A stretch of DNA of 64,000 bases from Marivita sp. S6314 (GTDB lineage Bacteria > Pseudomonadota > Alphaproteobacteria > Rhodobacterales > Rhodobacteraceae): NCBI RefSeq assembly GCF_023015985.1, contig NZ_JALKAO010000001.1, positions 558,001-622,000 on the forward strand, read 5' to 3'. The notes under the pieces were generated by a model. It was not told the DNA's origin, ran no database searches, and was given only the letters and a program-made list of their open reading frames with translations. Positions 49,173 to 58,986 of the stretch are shown in pieces (position 1 is the stretch's first letter; each line of letters starts with the position of its first letter). The position numbers and the translations under genes are program-made.

Positions 49173-50732
49173 ATGGACGGAAACCAGACATCCGAACAGG
49201 ACGGATCGAGCCCCTTTGGTCGGGCCCTGTTCAACGATCCGAAGGCGCGGGCGTTAAGCCGTGTCGGGGTTGTTGATATCGGGTCAAACTCGGTGCGACT
49301 GGTGGTCTTTGACGGGGCTGCACGGTCACCTGCTTATTTTTACAACGAAAAACTGATGTGTGCGCTTGGCGCAGGAATGTCCGAAACGGGCCGGTTGAAC
49401 CCGGATGGCCGGGCGCGCGCGCTGCAGGCGCTCAAGCGGTTTCAGGCGCTGGCGGACGGAATGAAGCTGCCACCGCTGACAGTGGTCGCCACGGCGGCGG
49501 TGCGCGAAGCGGTGGACGGGCCCGAGTTCCGCGAGGACGTGCTGCGCGAAACCGGGTTGCGCATCTGGGTGATCGGAGGCGAGGAAGAGGCGCGGCTGTC
49601 GGCGCAGGGGGTTCTGCTGGGCTGGCCGGGCAGTTACGGTCTGGTTTGTGACATTGGCGGGTCGTCGATGGAACTGGCCGAGATTTCCGACGGGCGTGTC
49701 GGGCGGCGGATCAGTTCGAACCTTGGTCCCCTGAAGCTGCGCGATCTGCCCGGCGGGCAGAAGGGGCGCGACGCACATATCAAGGAGGTCATGCAGCGCC
49801 TGGCCGGGCATATGGGCGCACAGCGCGACCGGCTGTTTCTGGTGGGTGGCTCATGGCGCGCGATTGCCCGGGTGGACATGTACCGGCGCGGCTATCCGCT
49901 GCACGTGTTGCACGAATACCGGATGGACAAGAAGTCGGTTTCTGAGACGGTCAAGTTTATCAAGTCCGCAGACATCGAGGAATTGCGACAGGCCTGCGGG
50001 ATTTCCAACGCGCGGATGATCCTTGTGCCTTATGCGGTGGATGTTCTGAAACGCCTCGTGCAGACGTTCAAGCCCAAGGACATCGCGGTGTCGAGCTATG
50101 GCATCCGCGAGGGGCTTTTGTACGAACAGATGCCGCAGGAGCTGCGCGACCGGGATCCGCTGATCGAGGCCTGCCGCTTTGCCGAGGCCAAGGATGCGCG
50201 TTTGCCGGGATTTGGCAAGAAGCTGTACCGCTTTGTGTCACCGTTGTTTTCGCGCAATGATGATGCGCGGATCCGGCTGATCAAGGCGGCGTGCCTGCTG
50301 CATGACGTGAGCTGGCGTGCGCATCCCGATTACCGGGCCGAGACCTGTTTCGACAATGCGACGCGGGCCAATCTGGGGGGGTTGAAGCACTCTGAACGGG
50401 TGTTCCTGGGTCTGGCGCTGTTGCACCGTTACAAGAACAAGCGCGAAGGCACGCGGTTCGAGGATCTGGAAGGGTTGCTGTCCGAAAAGGCCACGCAAGA
50501 GGCCGAGGTTCTGGGCAAGGCGCTGCGGTTTGGCGCGATGTTGTGGATGTCGGATGCCAGTGCTGATGGGACCGCGCTGGAATGGAAACCGCGCAAGAAA
50601 CTGCTGCGGCTCAAGCTGACAAAGGCGTCTGTTCCGCTTTATGGCGAAGTGGCCGAAGCGCGGTTTGCGTCGCTTGCGGCGTCGCTGCAGGCCGAGACCG
50701 AGGTTGTTGTGAAGCGGTCGCCGGACGCGTGA
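49173..50732 (+). CDS. ppx: Exopolyphosphatase Ppx/GppA family
   Basis: 519-residue ASKHA-fold phosphatase that degrades polyphosphate (or pppGpp). Phosphate 1 motif VVDIGSNSVRLVVFDG near 28; phosphate 2 CDIGGSSMELAEIS; a C-terminal HD-type region with LLHDVSWRAHPDYR. Paired with ppk, as in many bacteria, giving synthesis and breakdown from one locus. Ribosome binding site GGAGG. The last codons and the TGA stop are inside the first stem-loop of a twin-hairpin element. Confidence 0.94.
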   Translation: MDGNQTSEQDGSSPFGRALFNDPKARALSRVGVVDIGSNSVRLVVFDGAARSPAYFYNEKLMCALGAGMSETGRLNPDGRARALQALKRFQALADGMKLPPLTVVATAAVREAVDGPEFREDVLRETGLRIWVIGGEEEARLSAQGVLLGWPGSYGLVCDIGGSSMELAEISDGRVGRRISSNLGPLKLRDLPGGQKGRDAHIKEVMQRLAGHMGAQRDRLFLVGGSWRAIARVDMYRRGYPLHVLHEYRMDKKSVSETVKFIKSADIEELRQACGISNARMILVPYAVDVLKRLVQTFKPKDIAVSSYGIREGLLYEQMPQELRDRDPLIEACRFAEAKDARLPGFGKKLYRFVSPLFSRNDDARIRLIKAACLLHDVSWRAHPDYRAETCFDNATRANLGGLKHSERVFLGLALLHRYKNKREGTRFEDLEGLLSEKATQEAEVLGKALRFGAMLWMSDASADGTALEWKPRKKLLRLKLTKASVPLYGEVAEARFASLAASLQAETEVVVKRSPDA

Positions 50733-50762
50733 CGCGTCCGGTGGTTTCCGGTGACGGAAACC
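50721..50762. repeat. Twin-hairpin element, copy 4, spanning the ppx stop
   Basis: CCGGACGCG-TGA-CGCGTCCGG (50721-50741, 9-bp stem, loop is the ppx stop codon) and GGTTTCCG-GTGA-CGGAAACC (50743-50762). It ends 6 bp before the stop of the convergent DUF3422 gene, so it lies at the 3' end of both transcripts. Confidence 0.8.
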
Positions 50763-50767
50763 CGCCC

Positions 50768-52066
50768 CTACAGGTCCGGGCCACCCTGTTCGACGATCTT
50801 GCGAATGCGGCGGATGGCGAGCCACACCAAGAGCACCACCGGCACCGTGACCAACCCGGTCAGCGCCCCCTTGGACAGTCCCAGCATGCCGGCCACCGGA
50901 TACAGCAGGTATCCCGCCAGCGACACCGCGTAATAGCTGATCGCCACAACCGACAGGCCCTCGACCGTCTTTTGCAGGCGCAGCTGCATGTCCGCGCGTT
51001 TGTTCATGCTTTCCAGCAATTGCTGGTTCTGTGCCGATCTGGCGACCTCGACCCGCGTGCGCAGCAGGTCCCCTGCCCGCACAGCCCGCGCCGCCATCGA
51101 CGACAGACGGTTTTCCGCCGATTTCACCGTGCGCATCGCCGGATCGTAGCGGCGGGTCATGAATTCGGCAAAGGTCTGGCGGCCTTCGAAGCGTTCTTCG
51201 CGCAGCACCGAGATGCGCTGTCCGACAATCGCTTCGTAGGCACCAGTTGCCCCAAACCGGAACGACATTTGCGCCGACAGGCTTTCGAGTTCCGCAGACA
51301 CCGACAACAGCGCTTTGAGCCGGTCTTCCTCTAGCCCGTCGCCCCGGGTCATGGCCGCCATCAGCTGGGTCAGTTCGTTGTCAATCTCGCCCATGCGGGG
51401 ACCGAGTTCGCGCACACGCGTAAAGCCAAGCATCGACATGGTCTTGTAGGTTTCGATCTCGCACAGGCGCTGCACGATCCGCCCGACCCGGCGGCGGCCG
51501 ATGCCCGGCGTCACGAACAGGCCGAACCGCAGATGCCCGGCCGGGTCGATGCGGAAATCGCCGCAGACGATGGCCTCGTCATCGATCACCCGGCTGACGG
51601 CCAGGCTTTCGGGCACAAACCAGTCAGACAACAGGGTGCAGATTTTGGAATCGTCGGGGCGTTCCTCGACCCGGATCAAGGCAGAGGTGATCCGCACACC
51701 GGGGGCGGTTTCAAGCCAGTCTTCGGGAAACACCGACATGTCGGCGGCATCAAAGGGACGTTCGGACACGCCGTTCATGAAAACGGTGTAGGTGACAAAC
51801 TCCGTGTGCTGTTCCCACTTGAGCATATTCTGCCCGATCTGCCCGGAGTAATGCGTCGCACCGGGTTGCGGATGCGGGGTGCCGTAGCGGTCGAGCAGTG
51901 CGATCAGGTGGTTGAGATCTTCCGACTTGTCCCGCGCGGCGGCATCGCGGGGTTTCTTGATCGCCAGATAGATCGCCCGGCACGGTGCTTCGAGCGACGG
52001 AAAGGGACGCGCGTGCAATTCGTTGGACAAGGTATAACGGAGAGGATGATCTTCGATCGGCGTCAT
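50768..52066 (-). CDS. DUF3422 family membrane protein
   Basis: 432 residues, opening with HPLRYTLSNELHARPFPSL, the DUF3422 signature. A soluble N-terminal domain, a long helical part with coiled-coil character (about 300-360) and two C-terminal membrane helices (about 365-420, ISYYAVSLAGYLLYPVAGML and GLVTVPVVLLVWLAIRRI). Function unknown; the shape suggests a membrane-anchored protein with a cytoplasmic body. Its gene stands alone, convergent with ppx. Confidence 0.88.
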   Translation of the reverse strand: MTPIEDHPLRYTLSNELHARPFPSLEAPCRAIYLAIKKPRDAAARDKSEDLNHLIALLDRYGTPHPQPGATHYSGQIGQNMLKWEQHTEFVTYTVFMNGVSERPFDAADMSVFPEDWLETAPGVRITSALIRVEERPDDSKICTLLSDWFVPESLAVSRVIDDEAIVCGDFRIDPAGHLRFGLFVTPGIGRRRVGRIVQRLCEIETYKTMSMLGFTRVRELGPRMGEIDNELTQLMAAMTRGDGLEEDRLKALLSVSAELESLSAQMSFRFGATGAYEAIVGQRISVLREERFEGRQTFAEFMTRRYDPAMRTVKSAENRLSSMAARAVRAGDLLRTRVEVARSAQNQQLLESMNKRADMQLRLQKTVEGLSVVAISYYAVSLAGYLLYPVAGMLGLSKGALTGLVTVPVVLLVWLAIRRIRKIVEQGGPDL

Positions 52067-52356
52067 GGGGTTCCCTACACTGCTTGGAGTGTCAGCTATG
52101 TGTTCACCCAGATCAAGTAAAGAGAGAAAGCCGTTTATATTCAGTTATTTACCGGTATTCAACCGTATGCATTGGCGGTCTTTCAGTTCTTTGGGCGGCA
52201 TGCCGCGAAAATGAGCTGCCGGAAAACGCCGCGCAACAGGATGATCGCAAACGGTTTTTGCGCTGGCGCAACGCGGTGTCGGGCGCAAGCGTGTATCCTG
52301 TGTCTGCGGGGCGTGGCCACCGGTTTGGGCCCGCGCGCGCAGAGACGGAGGACGTT

Positions 52357-52893
52357 ATGAAACTGTTCATTGGTTATGCCAGCACCGAAGGCCAGACCCG
52401 CAAGATCGCGCGTCATATCGCGGATCGCTGCGTCGACAAGGGCCATTCGGTGGAACTGATGGCGCTGGATGATGCGGCGCAGGTTGATCTGTCACGGTTT
52501 GATGCGGTGATGCTGGGCGGGTCCTTGCACGCGGGGCATTACCAAACCGTGCTGTCAGAGTTTGCCACCGATCACGCGCTGGCGCTTGAGCATTGCCCGA
52601 GCATGTTGCTGTCGGTTTCCTTGGCGGCGGCGGGCCATGATGCGGAGGATTGGCGCGGGTTGGAGGCGATCCTGAGCGATTTTCAGGAGGCCACACGGTG
52701 GACACCGGGACAGGTCGTGCAGGTGGCAGGCGCGTATAAACCATCGGATTACGACGTGTTCCGGCGCTTTATCATGCGGCGGATCATTGCCGCGAAAGAC
52801 CCGGAGGCCGATCTGGACTGGGACAAGGAATATACCGACTGGGAGGCTTTGGACCGCACCGTGGACGTCTGGCTGGAGGCCGCGCCCGGATGA
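52357..52893 (+). CDS. Flavodoxin-fold protein, HemG (protoporphyrinogen oxidase)-like
   Basis: 178 residues: an FMN-binding flavodoxin fold starting KLFIGYASTEGQTRKIARHIAD, with VMLGGSLHAGHYQ in the second flavin loop and the C-terminal KEYTDWEALDRTV. The order and the YTDW end match E. coli HemG, which oxidises protoporphyrinogen IX using the quinone pool. A related flavodoxin role cannot be excluded. Strong ribosome binding site (GGAGGA) decides the start. The 290-bp gap upstream is AT-rich at its left end and holds no other gene that I can support. Confidence 0.8.
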   Translation: MKLFIGYASTEGQTRKIARHIADRCVDKGHSVELMALDDAAQVDLSRFDAVMLGGSLHAGHYQTVLSEFATDHALALEHCPSMLLSVSLAAAGHDAEDWRGLEAILSDFQEATRWTPGQVVQVAGAYKPSDYDVFRRFIMRRIIAAKDPEADLDWDKEYTDWEALDRTVDVWLEAAPG

Positions 52894-52915
52894 TCCGGTT
52901 GCCGGAGCAGATCGT

Positions 52916-53176
52916 ATGAAACGACCGCCCCACCCGATGCCGGATTTCGTGCGCGACGCGTTGGAGGACCACGGGCTTGCAGCGCAGTACGATGCGCGTC
53001 CCTGGTACCAGCGGAACGACTACCTTGGCTGGATCATGCGTGCCAAACGGGCCGACACCCGCCAGAAGCGACTGGCCCAGATGCTGGATGAACTGCGGGC
53101 GGGTGATGTGTATATGAAGATGGCGTGGCGGCCAAGGCGCGGGGGTCATCAGGACGACGGGTCGGGCGACTGCTGA
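52916..53176 (+). CDS. YdeI/OmpD-associated family C-terminal domain protein
   Basis: 86 residues. The segment WYQRNDYLGWIMRAKRADTRQKRLAQMLDELRAGDVYM matches the C-terminal YdeI/OmpD-associated domain, but the N-terminal DUF1801-like part is missing, so it is a single-domain version. Start at 52916 with GGAG upstream, 23 bp after the flavodoxin stop, suggesting one operon. Function unknown. Confidence 0.78.
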   Translation: MKRPPHPMPDFVRDALEDHGLAAQYDARPWYQRNDYLGWIMRAKRADTRQKRLAQMLDELRAGDVYMKMAWRPRRGGHQDDGSGDC

Positions 53177-53230
53177 CACCGGGTAAAGCGGTGCTGGCAG
53201 GCCTTGGCGCGCGGATGTTTCCTTGAACGA

Positions 53231-53263
53231 AAAAGGCCCCGCGCGCGGTGCGTGGGGCCTTTT
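53231..53263. terminator. Bidirectional terminator
   Basis: AAAAGGCCCC (53231-53240) pairs with GGGGCCTTTT (53254-53263) around a GC-rich inner stem. A-run before and T-run after allow use by both the YdeI-type gene and pntB. Confidence 0.9.
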
Positions 53264-53283
53264 CTTGTCTGACAGTTGACAGC

Positions 53284-54804
53284 TTAGGTGATCTTCCCCA
53301 GCAGCGTGTCGAGGCTGGCTTTTGCGTCGCCGTAGAACATCCGCGTGTTTTCCTTGAAGAAGAGCGGGTTTTCGATGCCGGAATAACCGGTGCCCTGCCC
53401 GCGTTTGGACACGAAGACCTGCTTGGCCTTCCAGCATTCCAGAACCGGCATGCCGGCGATGGGGCTGTTGGGATCGTCCTGTGCGGCCGGGTTCACGATG
53501 TCGTTCGAGCCGATGACGATGGCGACGTCCGTATCGGGGAAGTCGTCGTTGATCTCGTCCATTTCCAGCACGATGTCATACGGCACCTTGGCCTCGGCCA
53601 GAAGCACGTTCATGTGGCCCGGCAGACGCCCCGCGACCGGGTGGATCGCAAAGCGCACCGTCTTGCCCTTGGCGCGCAGGCGGCGGGTGAGTTCGGCCAC
53701 GTTCTGCTGTGCCTGTGCAACGGCCATGCCGTAGCCGGGGATGATCACGATGCTGTCAGCCTCTTCCAGCGCTGCGGCGACACCTTCGGCGTCAATCGCC
53801 ACCTGTTCGCCTTCGACCGCCATCTGTTCGCCACCGGATGCACCGCCAAAGCCACCCAGGATGACGCTGACAAACGACCGGTTCATCGCCTTACACATGA
53901 TGTAGGACAGGATCGCACCCGAAGAGCCAACCAGCGCGCCGACCACGATCAGAAGGTCATTGCCAAGGCTGAAGCCAATCGCCGCTGCCGCCCAGCCAGA
54001 ATAGCTGTTGAGCATGGAGACCACGACCGGCATGTCCGCGCCGCCGATGCCCATGATCAGGTGGTACCCGATAAAGAGCGCCAGAAGCGTCAGCAGGATC
54101 AGCGTCCAGCTGCCCGATCCGCCAAGGTACATGATCGCAAAAATAATCGACAGACCCGCTGCCGCGGCGTTGAGCATGTGACCGCCGGGCAGTTGCTTGG
54201 CCGAGGTGTCGATCTCAACCGGCAGTTTGCTGTCGCGGCCTGCCAGCTTGGCATAGGCGATGACGGAACCCGTAAAGGTCACCGCGCCGATCCAGATGCC
54301 CAGCACCAGTTCGACGCGCAGGATGCCGATCTCGACCGAGGATTTCTTGGCGATCAGCTGGCCAAAGGACGACAGGCCGTCATAGAGTTCTTTCGGCAGG
54401 CCAATCGCGGTGATGCCATCCGCCTGTACCGCGCCCATCACGAGGCCTTCGGCGTCATACATGTTGCCGATGTAGTTGATCATGATGTCCGCGTTGAAGC
54501 CCACGAACACGGCGGCCAAGCCGACAAGCGAGTGCATGATGGCGACAAGTTCGGGCATCTGGGTCATCTCGACCTTGGTGGCGAGTTGGTAGCCGACAGC
54601 CGCGCCCAGGGCGATCAGGATGATCGACACGACGCCAAGGCCGGAGCCCGGGCCAACCAGCGTGGCCACAACCGCGATGGCCATGCCCACAATGCCGTAC
54701 CAGACGGCGCGTTTCGCGCTTTCCTGACCCGACAGGCCGCCCAGCGACAGGATGAAGAGAATGCCTGCGACCACATAGGCCGCGATGGTGAATGCGTTTT
54801 CCAT
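53284..54804 (-). CDS. pntB: NAD(P) transhydrogenase beta subunit
   Basis: 506-residue inner-membrane subunit of the proton-pumping transhydrogenase, which reduces NADP+ with NADH. Membrane helices fill the first ~270 residues; the C-terminal dIII domain binds NADP(H) ([47 protein letters not shown]). It is ~40 residues longer than E. coli PntB (462): an extra segment at about 112-150 ([10 protein letters not shown]...) lies between membrane helices. Starts 12 bp after pntA. Confidence 0.95.
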   Translation of the reverse strand: MENAFTIAAYVVAGILFILSLGGLSGQESAKRAVWYGIVGMAIAVVATLVGPGSGLGVVSIILIALGAAVGYQLATKVEMTQMPELVAIMHSLVGLAAVFVGFNADIMINYIGNMYDAEGLVMGAVQADGITAIGLPKELYDGLSSFGQLIAKKSSVEIGILRVELVLGIWIGAVTFTGSVIAYAKLAGRDSKLPVEIDTSAKQLPGGHMLNAAAAGLSIIFAIMYLGGSGSWTLILLTLLALFIGYHLIMGIGGADMPVVVSMLNSYSGWAAAAIGFSLGNDLLIVVGALVGSSGAILSYIMCKAMNRSFVSVILGGFGGASGGEQMAVEGEQVAIDAEGVAAALEEADSIVIIPGYGMAVAQAQQNVAELTRRLRAKGKTVRFAIHPVAGRLPGHMNVLLAEAKVPYDIVLEMDEINDDFPDTDVAIVIGSNDIVNPAAQDDPNSPIAGMPVLECWKAKQVFVSKRGQGTGYSGIENPLFFKENTRMFYGDAKASLDTLLGKIT

Positions 54805-54816
54805 GTGCCCGCCCTC

Positions 54817-56418
54817 TTAGGATTTCTGGAACATGGCGAGCATGCGCCGTGTCACGAGGAAGCCGCCGAAGATGTTGACGGAGGCCATGAAGATGCCGAG
54901 CGCGGCCAGAAGCGTGATCAGCAGACTGGACGATCCGATCTGGATCAATGCCCCCAGAATGATGATCGACGAGATCGCGTTGGTCACGGCCATCAGCGGC
55001 GTGTGCAGCGAATGCGCGACGTTCCAGATCACCTGGAAGCCGATGAACACCGACAGCACGAACACGATGAAGTGCTGCATGAAGCTGGCAGGCATGCCCG
55101 GGATCAGGCCAACGCCCAACACCAGCGCGGCCCCCACGGCCAGCAGGGTCACCTGGCTTTTGGTCTGCGCCTTGAACGCCGCCGCTTCCTGCGCGCGTTT
55201 TTCTTCCGGTGTCAGTTCTGGCACCTTTTCCTTGGGTTTGGCGGCAATCGCCTGAACCTTTGGTGGGGGTGGCGGGAACGTGATTTCGTTCTTGTAGGTG
55301 ACGGTCGCGCCGCGAATGACGTCGTCTTCCATGTTGTGGAAGAATTCCTGAGTCTCTTCGCCGGTTTCCTCGTTTTTCACCTTGGGCGTCAGGTCCGTCA
55401 TCATGTGGCGGATGTTTGTCGCATACAGTGTCGAGGCTTGCGCGGCCATGCGGCTTGGGAAATCGGTGTAGCCAATGATGGTCACGCCGTTGTCGGTGAC
55501 GATCTTTTCGTCCTTGACGGTCAGCTTGCAGTTGCCGCCCTTTTCCGCCGCGAGGTCCACGATCACGGAACCGGGTTTCATGCTTTCGACCATGTCCTTG
55601 GTCCAAAGCTCGGGCGCTTCGCGGTTCGGGATCAGCGCGGTGGTGATCACGATGTCCATCTCGGGCGCCAGTTCGCGGAACTTGGCCAACTGGGCCGCGG
55701 CAAATTCCGGTGAGGACACAGAGGCATAGCCGCCTGTCGCCGCGCCGTCCTGCTGTTCTTCCTCAAAATCGAGGAAGACAAATTCAGCGCCCATGGATTC
55801 GACCTGTTCGGCCACTTCGGGACGCACGTCAAAGGCGTAGGTGATCGCACCCAGCGATGTCGATGTGCCGATGGCGGCAAGGCCAGCCACACCCGCACCG
55901 ACAACCAGAACCTTGGCGGGGGGCACTTTACCGGCGGCGGTGACCTGACCGGTGAAGAAGCGGCCAAAGTTGTTGCCTGCTTCAATGACGGCGCGGTAAC
56001 CGGCGATGTTGGCCATGGAGGACAGCGCGTCCATCTTCTGCGCGCGGCTGATGCGGGGCACCATTTCCATCGCGATGACATTGGCCCCCTTCGCCTTGGC
56101 GGCTTCCATGCCCTCTTCGTTGGCAGCGGGGTTGAAGAAGGAGATCAGCGTCTGACCTTCGCGCAGACGCTTCAGCTCTGCCGGTTCCGGCTGGCGGACC
56201 TTGGCGACGATGTCGGCCTCTTTCCACAAAGCCGCTGCCGTCTTGACGACCGTCACACCTGCGTCTTCGTAAAGCGCGTCGGAAAAGCCAGCCCTGGCCC
56301 CCGCGCCGCTTTCGATCAGGCAGTCATATCCAAGCTTCTGGAGCTGTCGGGCGCTGTCGGGCGTCATCGCCACGCGGTTTTCGCCCCCGAACACTTCTTT
56401 GGGTGTTCCGATTTTCAC
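54817..56418 (-). CDS. pntA: NAD(P) transhydrogenase alpha subunit
   Basis: 533 residues: an alanine-dehydrogenase-like NAD(H)-binding domain I (KIGTPKEVFGGENRVAMTPDSA; NAD loop VVGAGVAGLAAIGTSTSLG), then a Pro-rich linker and a C-terminal membrane domain of about four helices. It is a single-chain alpha subunit as in E. coli, rather than the split PntAA/PntAB form of some alphaproteobacteria. GTG start after AGGGGGA. First gene of pntA-pntB. Confidence 0.95.
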   Translation of the reverse strand: MKIGTPKEVFGGENRVAMTPDSARQLQKLGYDCLIESGAGARAGFSDALYEDAGVTVVKTAAALWKEADIVAKVRQPEPAELKRLREGQTLISFFNPAANEEGMEAAKAKGANVIAMEMVPRISRAQKMDALSSMANIAGYRAVIEAGNNFGRFFTGQVTAAGKVPPAKVLVVGAGVAGLAAIGTSTSLGAITYAFDVRPEVAEQVESMGAEFVFLDFEEEQQDGAATGGYASVSSPEFAAAQLAKFRELAPEMDIVITTALIPNREAPELWTKDMVESMKPGSVIVDLAAEKGGNCKLTVKDEKIVTDNGVTIIGYTDFPSRMAAQASTLYATNIRHMMTDLTPKVKNEETGEETQEFFHNMEDDVIRGATVTYKNEITFPPPPPKVQAIAAKPKEKVPELTPEEKRAQEAAAFKAQTKSQVTLLAVGAALVLGVGLIPGMPASFMQHFIVFVLSVFIGFQVIWNVAHSLHTPLMAVTNAISSIIILGALIQIGSSSLLITLLAALGIFMASVNIFGGFLVTRRMLAMFQKS

Positions 56419-56557
56419 CTGAGCTGTCCCCCTTTTTGCGTCATTTCAAGTTACCGTTGCGGCATGTGTATCTGCGATGGGTCTACAAGGCTGACCTAAA
56501 ACCCACAATGCGGGCACCGCCGCGAACCGCTCATCTAGTACGGTTGGTCGCAGGCGG

Positions 56558-57010
56558 CTAGAGCCAACGTCGCGTTTGTTTCTCATATCGGGCAAAATCC
56601 GCACGAAAATTTCGTCGCAGGCGCTTTTCTTCTACGATTATGAAACGTTTTTCGATCCACCAGACGAATATCGGGATCAGTGGGAGCGATAACACCGCGT
56701 CCCAGTAGAGGATCATTCCGGCAAGAATGAGCGAATCAGCAAGGTAAATGGGGTTGCGGCTACGTTTGAACACGCCGGACGTGATCAGATGCGTCGCCTC
56801 TTGATGTGGGATGATTGTCGTGCGGTGGCGTCGGAATTCATACGCGGCCAGCGCGATCAGAACACAACCGCCTCCGACAAGGAGGCCACCGAGCAGATCC
56901 GCCCAGACAGGGCCGAATGACAGGCCAAAGGCATAGTGGGTCTTTTGCAGCCACGCGAGCAGAAGCGCGGTGCAAAGCCAGACAGGGGGGATGTCTAGGT
57001 ACTTGAGCAT
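56558..57010 (-). CDS. Isoprenylcysteine carboxyl methyltransferase-like membrane protein
   Basis: 150-residue protein with about four membrane helices and the ICMT/PEMT-type signature TSGVFKRSRNPIYLADSL with EEKRLRRNFRADFARYEKQTRRWL at the end. Such bacterial proteins methylate small hydrophobic molecules or lipids with SAM; the substrate is unknown. Start at 57010 chosen over an in-frame codon at 57052. Stands alone. Confidence 0.85.
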   Translation of the reverse strand: MLKYLDIPPVWLCTALLLAWLQKTHYAFGLSFGPVWADLLGGLLVGGGCVLIALAAYEFRRHRTTIIPHQEATHLITSGVFKRSRNPIYLADSLILAGMILYWDAVLSLPLIPIFVWWIEKRFIIVEEKRLRRNFRADFARYEKQTRRWL

Positions 57011-57092
57011 AAGGCGGATATAGCAAGCGCCTGAGAGAGACGCGACCCGCACAGTCAGGACATATGGACGCCGTCGGACCGGCGACCAGAGA

Positions 57093-57290
57093 TCACATCT
57101 TTACGCAGCCCAGGATTTCATTATTGGGAATACGGGCCACCATGACGCCGCCGCTGACACGTTTGACATGAAAGCCATATCCCCGCATGCGGAATTTCCA
57201 TTCAGTATCAGACAGGGTTTTCTGACGTTCTGCCACAAGGAAGTGGCGCAACTCGCCCAGATCGGACGCGGCAGTTGTTTCAGCAAACAT
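57093..57290 (-). CDS. Small conserved-looking hypothetical protein
   Basis: 65 residues, charged, no membrane segment: MFAETTAASDLGELRHFLVA at the start and a Gly/Val-rich middle (GYGFHVKRVSGGVMVARIP). A strong AGGAG ribosome binding site 7 bp before the ATG supports it. I do not recognise a family; separate from both neighbours. Confidence 0.65.
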   Translation of the reverse strand: MFAETTAASDLGELRHFLVAERQKTLSDTEWKFRMRGYGFHVKRVSGGVMVARIPNNEILGCVKM

Positions 57291-57437
57291 GGGTGTCTCC
57301 TCGTACGTTTACATCCTAATGTGTGATGCTGAAATGTGGCCAGACTTGGAAAAAGACCCGGTTTTTTTCGGAAATCGAAACAATGATTTTGAAATGTCTG
57401 TTTTGGGGCCCGCAGGCCCTTCGTGCCGCCAAGGCGG

Positions 57438-58340
57438 TCAGCCCTTGGTTTCGTTCACCACGGGTGTGATCTTGGTTTTGCGCAACACCGCTTCGCGCCA
57501 GGTGATAAAGGCCACGGCCGCCATGATCACCGTGCCGCCCATAACCACCCAGGGGTCCAATGGTTCGGCAAAGAAGATCACGCCCAGCAGCACCGACCAC
57601 ACCAGTTGCAGAAACGTCACCGGCTGGGTGACCGTGACCGGCGCTGCCGCAAAGGCCAGCGTCATCGAATAATGCCCGGCGGTTGCGAAACAGGCGACCA
57701 GCGCGATGATCCCCAGATCAGCCATGCTGGGCGTCACCCAGACCGCCAGCGCAAAGGGGGCCAGCCCGATGGTGACCGTGATCGACAAAAGCGCCACCAC
57801 CATGCTTGCGCGCACCTCGCCTGACATGATTTTGGCGATCAGGTAGCTGACCGCAAACAAAAGCGCCGTGCCCAGCATGGCAAAATGCCCCAGATCAAGT
57901 TCCCGGAACCCCGGACGCAGGATGAGCAGCGCCCCAAGCAGCGCCGCCACAACCGCCATGACCCGGCGCAGCGCGAGCTTTTCGCCCAGCAGAAACACCG
58001 CAAGGATCGTCACGTAAACCGGGCTGAGATAGTTCATCGCGGTGACTTCGGCGATGGGCAGGCGAGCCATGGAAAAGAACCACAAGATCACGCCCAGCGC
58101 GTGCACCAGTCCGCGGATCGCAAAAAGCCCCTTCTGGCGTTTGGTCAGCCGGATCGCCAGCAATTCGCGCCAGACCGGGATCAGGAACACCAGACCGATC
58201 ACGTAGCGCAGGAACGCGGATTCGGCAGGTGGCACGCGCCCATCCAGCAGTTTGACCAGCGCGGTGACCGCGACAAAGCACAGACCGGTCACGATCATCC
58301 AGAGGATGCCGGTCACGGGTTTGTCGGGGGATGTCGTCAT
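57438..58340 (-). CDS. DMT-superfamily (EamA) transporter
   Basis: 300-residue membrane protein with about ten helices and two EamA domains (about 8-140 and 155-285), start GILWMIVTGLCFVAVTALVKLLDG, mid-protein AMNYLSPVYVTILAVFLLGE. Substrate unknown. It lies 49 bp from the LysE-type gene on the same strand and may share its transcript. Confidence 0.88.
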   Translation of the reverse strand: MTTSPDKPVTGILWMIVTGLCFVAVTALVKLLDGRVPPAESAFLRYVIGLVFLIPVWRELLAIRLTKRQKGLFAIRGLVHALGVILWFFSMARLPIAEVTAMNYLSPVYVTILAVFLLGEKLALRRVMAVVAALLGALLILRPGFRELDLGHFAMLGTALLFAVSYLIAKIMSGEVRASMVVALLSITVTIGLAPFALAVWVTPSMADLGIIALVACFATAGHYSMTLAFAAAPVTVTQPVTFLQLVWSVLLGVIFFAEPLDPWVVMGGTVIMAAVAFITWREAVLRKTKITPVVNETKG

Positions 58341-58389
58341 GGCTGTACAGGACCGGAATGCTACGGCAAAGGCAAGTGGGGGCGACGGG

Positions 58390-58986
58390 TCACAGCAACA
58401 GCAGCTTGAGCGCGATCGCCCACATGACCGCGCCGATCAGCACGTCCAGCACCTGCCATGCGCGCGGCCGGGCAAAAAGCGGGGCCAGCAACCGGGCACC
58501 GTATCCCAGCGAAAAGAAAAACACGAAACTGGCCGTCATCGCGCCCAGGGCAAAGGCCAGTTGGCTGGGGTATTGCGCCGAAATCGCCCCCAGCAGCACC
58601 ACCGTGTCCAGATAGACATGTGGATTGAGCCAGGTCAGCGCGAGGCAGGTCAGCAAGGCGGCGCGCAGCGATCCGGCTTCCTGACCAGCGGTCAGCGCCT
58701 GCCCCCCTTTGCGCGCTGACATGAAGGATCGCCAGCCATACCAAAACAGAAACGCCGCCCCCAGCACGCGCATCGTCCATTCCAGCCCGGGCAACGCTTC
58801 GGTCAACGCGCCGAACCCGGCGACACCGGCGGCGATCAGAATGGCGTCCGAGACCGCGCAGGTCAGGCAAACCGCGAACACATGCGCGCGGCGCAGCCCC
58901 TGGCGCAGGACAAAGGCGTTCTGTGCGCCGATGGCCAGGATCAGGGACAGGCCAAGGAAAAACCCCGGAACCGCTGACGCGATCAC
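58390..58986 (-). CDS. LysE/ArgO-family amino acid exporter
   Basis: 198-residue membrane protein with about six helices. The N-terminal signature is SAVPGFFLGLSLILAIGAQNAFVLRQG, and LTWLNPHVYLDTVVLLG is the central LysE motif. Exports basic amino acids or related compounds. The GTG start overlaps the purD stop (GTGA), so it is translated after purD and the family N-terminus fits exactly; an upstream ATG at 59031 inside purD is not needed. Confidence 0.88.
   Translation of the reverse strand: MIASAVPGFFLGLSLILAIGAQNAFVLRQGLRRAHVFAVCLTCAVSDAILIAAGVAGFGALTEALPGLEWTMRVLGAAFLFWYGWRSFMSARKGGQALTAGQEAGSLRAALLTCLALTWLNPHVYLDTVVLLGAISAQYPSQLAFALGAMTASFVFFFSLGYGARLLAPLFARPRAWQVLDVLIGAVMWAIALKLLLL

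Noticed and set aside
52787-52915. Longer N-terminus for the YdeI-type protein
   Set aside because: It would lie inside the flavodoxin gene in another frame and reads as Trp/Arg-rich nonsense; GGAG precedes the 52916 ATG.
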